From assembly GCA_052388135.1 (NCBI GenBank), contig JBQTIM010000040.1, forward strand, positions 1 to 5,008: a stretch of DNA of 5,008 nucleotides. Reading direction: 5' to 3'. Position 1 is the stretch's first letter; each line of letters opens with the position of its first letter. Origin of the DNA: JBQTIM01 sp052388135. GTDB taxonomy: Bacteria; Elusimicrobiota; Elusimicrobia; FEN-1173. Both the position numbers and the translations under genes were made by a program. Below, piece by piece: positions 3,820 through 5,008 of the stretch. The notes beneath the pieces were generated by a model that saw only the letters and a program-made list of their open reading frames with translations, did no database searches and was not told the origin of the DNA.

Positions 3820-4911
3820 ATGAAAACCATCGCCGTTCCCTTGACGGGCGGGCGGGGCTACGAGATCCATGTGGGCGCGCGTTTGGAGGGCCTGGGCCGG
3901 GCCCTGCGCGGCCGGGTGGCGGGCCGGCGGGCGCTGGTGGTGAGCTCGGCGCCCATGGCGCGGCTTTACGGCCCCCGTTTGCTTCGCGGTTTGCGGGCCG
4001 CGGGGTTCGCGCCGGCCTTGGCGTCGGTGCCCGCCGGCGAAGCGCGCAAAAATTTGGAGATGGTGCGGAAAATCTACGCGGCCTGCCTGGCGGCCCGGCT
4101 GGACCGCCGCTGTCCGGTCATCGCCCTGGGCGGCGGCGTGGTGGGAGACGCCGCCGGGTTCGCGGCGGCCACCTACATGCGCGGCCTGCCCCTGGTGCAA
4201 TGCCCCACCACGCTTCTGGCCGCGGTGGATTCTTCCATCGGCGGCAAGACCGGCGTGGATCTGCCGGAGGGAAAAAACCTGGTGGGCGCCTTCCACCAGC
4301 CGCGCCTGGTCTGGGCGGATCTGTCGGTTTTGAAAACCCTGCCCGAGAAGGAATGGCGCACGGGCATGGCGGAAGTGGTCAAATACGGTTTGATCGCCGA
4401 CGCGGACCTGGCGAACCGTCTGGAAGCGCTGACTCTGGCCGACCTGCGCGGCAAGCCGGCCCTGCTGGAGGACATCGTCGCCCGCTGCGCCGCCATCAAG
4501 GCCGACGTGGTGGCCCGGGACGAGCGGGAAACCCGCGGCCTGCGGGAAATTTTGAACCTCGGCCACACTTTCGGCCACGCCGTGGAGGCCGTCACGGGCT
4601 ACAAGGCCTACACCCACGGCGAGGCCATCTCCATCGGCATGGCGGCGGCGGCGCGGCTGGCGGCCCGGCTGGGGCTGGCGCCCGCGCCCCTGGCGGCCCG
4701 CACCGAGAGACTGCTGGCGCGCTGGGGCCTGCCCGTGCGCGCGCGCCGCGCGCCGCCCAGGAAAAAACTTCTGGCCGCCATGTCCCGGGACAAAAAAAAC
4801 CGGGCGGGGAAATTCCGCTTCGTGGTCCCCACGGCTTGGGGCCGCGTTCGGTCCGGGGTCGAGGCGACGCCGGATGTTTTGGACAAAGTCTTGACGGAGG
4901 TCGGACTGTGA
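3820..4911 (+). CDS. aroB: 3-dehydroquinate synthase
   Basis: It catalyses the second step of the shikimate pathway, converting DAHP to 3-dehydroquinate with release of phosphate, using NAD+ and a divalent metal (usually Zn). The 363 residues match the family's length. Visible motifs in order: NAD-binding GGGVVGD (104-110), TTLLAAVDSSIGGKTG (130-145), GKNLVGAF (151-158), E185 in MAEVVKYG, H249 and H253 in NLGHTFGHA, H266 in YTHGEAISIGM and DKKN (324-327). E185, H249 and H266 are the expected metal ligands, so the enzyme should be active. The start MKTIAVPL fits the family's first strand and there is no better upstream codon, although no Shine-Dalgarno precedes it. No other aromatic-pathway gene is in the window. 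Its stop overlaps the next gene's GTG, so the two are co-transcribed. Confidence 0.97.
   Translation: MKTIAVPLTGGRGYEIHVGARLEGLGRALRGRVAGRRALVVSSAPMARLYGPRLLRGLRAAGFAPALASVPAGEARKNLEMVRKIYAACLAARLDRRCPVIALGGGVVGDAAGFAAATYMRGLPLVQCPTTLLAAVDSSIGGKTGVDLPEGKNLVGAFHQPRLVWADLSVLKTLPEKEWRTGMAEVVKYGLIADADLANRLEALTLADLRGKPALLEDIVARCAAIKADVVARDERETRGLREILNLGHTFGHAVEAVTGYKAYTHGEAISIGMAAAARLAARLGLAPAPLAARTERLLARWGLPVRARRAPPRKKLLAAMSRDKKNRAGKFRFVVPTAWGRVRSGVEATPDVLDKVLTEVGL
4896..4900 (+). promoter_or_regulatory. Shine-Dalgarno for the gene overlapping the aroB stop
   Basis: GGAGG, within the last codons of aroB, lies 7 nt before the GTG at 4908. The ideal spacing and sequence support that GTG as a true start and indicate translational coupling through the GTGA overlap. 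Confidence 0.75.
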
Positions 4912-5008
4912 AAAACAACGTGGAGCGGGAATCCCCCTTCCTGCCTTCTTCGCCCATTGCGCCGGAGGTTTTCCGCCGGCGGCGGGAAAAATTCGCCGCG
5001 CTCCTGAA
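4908..5008 (+). CDS. Partial CDS, N-terminus only; possible Xaa-Pro aminopeptidase
   Basis: The reading frame opens with GTG overlapping the aroB stop (GTGA) and is cut by the window edge after 33 codons. The protein begins MKNNVERESPF and contains SPIAPEVFRRRREKFAALL (15-33). A short lead followed by a helix of the form FxxRRxxLxxxL is typical of the start of the AMP_N domain of M24 Xaa-Pro aminopeptidases (PepP type), which remove N-terminal residues before proline. None of the metal-binding motifs of that family is in view, so the family call is a guess from the first helix only. That a gene starts here is well supported by the GGAGG at 4896-4900 and the absence of a stop to the edge. Confidence 0.6.
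   Translation, partial: MKNNVERESPFLPSSPIAPEVFRRRREKFAALL

Noticed and set aside
3790..4617. Minus-strand open frame opposite aroB
   Set aside because: It is antisense to a motif-complete aroB, with Gln/His/Arg-rich translation and no domain.

Overview
The window is GC-rich bacterial chromosome (roughly two thirds G+C by eye), densely coding, with six genes on the minus strand and two on the plus strand that diverge from one promoter region near position 3700. There is no transposase, phage gene, tRNA, rRNA or CRISPR array. The genes are chromosomal housekeeping and regulatory types. The style (high GC, many GTG starts, lone response regulators, a long-form NDK, a short GTGAATC-type intergenic repeat) would suit an uncultured lineage such as Elusimicrobiota or a deltaproteobacterial relative, but this is an impression and not something the sequence proves.

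Minus strand, in transcription order: nucleoside-diphosphate kinase (ndk, 3584-3063); an unrecognised 126-residue protein (3039-2659); a 132-bp intergenic inverted-repeat structure (2677-2546) that overlaps the end of the unrecognised gene; a PfkB-family carbohydrate/nucleoside kinase (2540-1632); a single-domain response regulator (1622-1215); a double zinc-ribbon (zf-TFIIB-like) protein (1210-779); and an OmpR/PhoB-type response regulator with a winged-helix output domain (750-58). The last four genes are tightly packed (gaps of 9, 4 and 28 nt) and are probably one transcription unit. Whether ndk and the unrecognised gene join it depends on whether transcription passes the inverted-repeat region. 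No histidine kinase is visible, and the 57 nt at the left edge contain only a GC-rich hairpin.

Plus strand: aroB (3-dehydroquinate synthase, 3820-4911, complete motifs), whose stop overlaps by GTGA the start of a truncated gene that runs off the right edge. The first 33 residues of that gene resemble the N-terminus of an Xaa-Pro aminopeptidase. Between ndk and aroB lie back-to-back sigma70-like promoters with TTGACA boxes on each strand.

Functionally the minus strand mixes phosphoryl-transfer metabolism (NDK, PfkB kinase) with phosphorelay regulation (two receivers plus a zinc-ribbon protein). The most noteworthy features are the kinase-less receiver / zinc-ribbon / receiver cluster, the inverted repeat that supplies the end of a reading frame, and several starts without a Shine-Dalgarno sequence.
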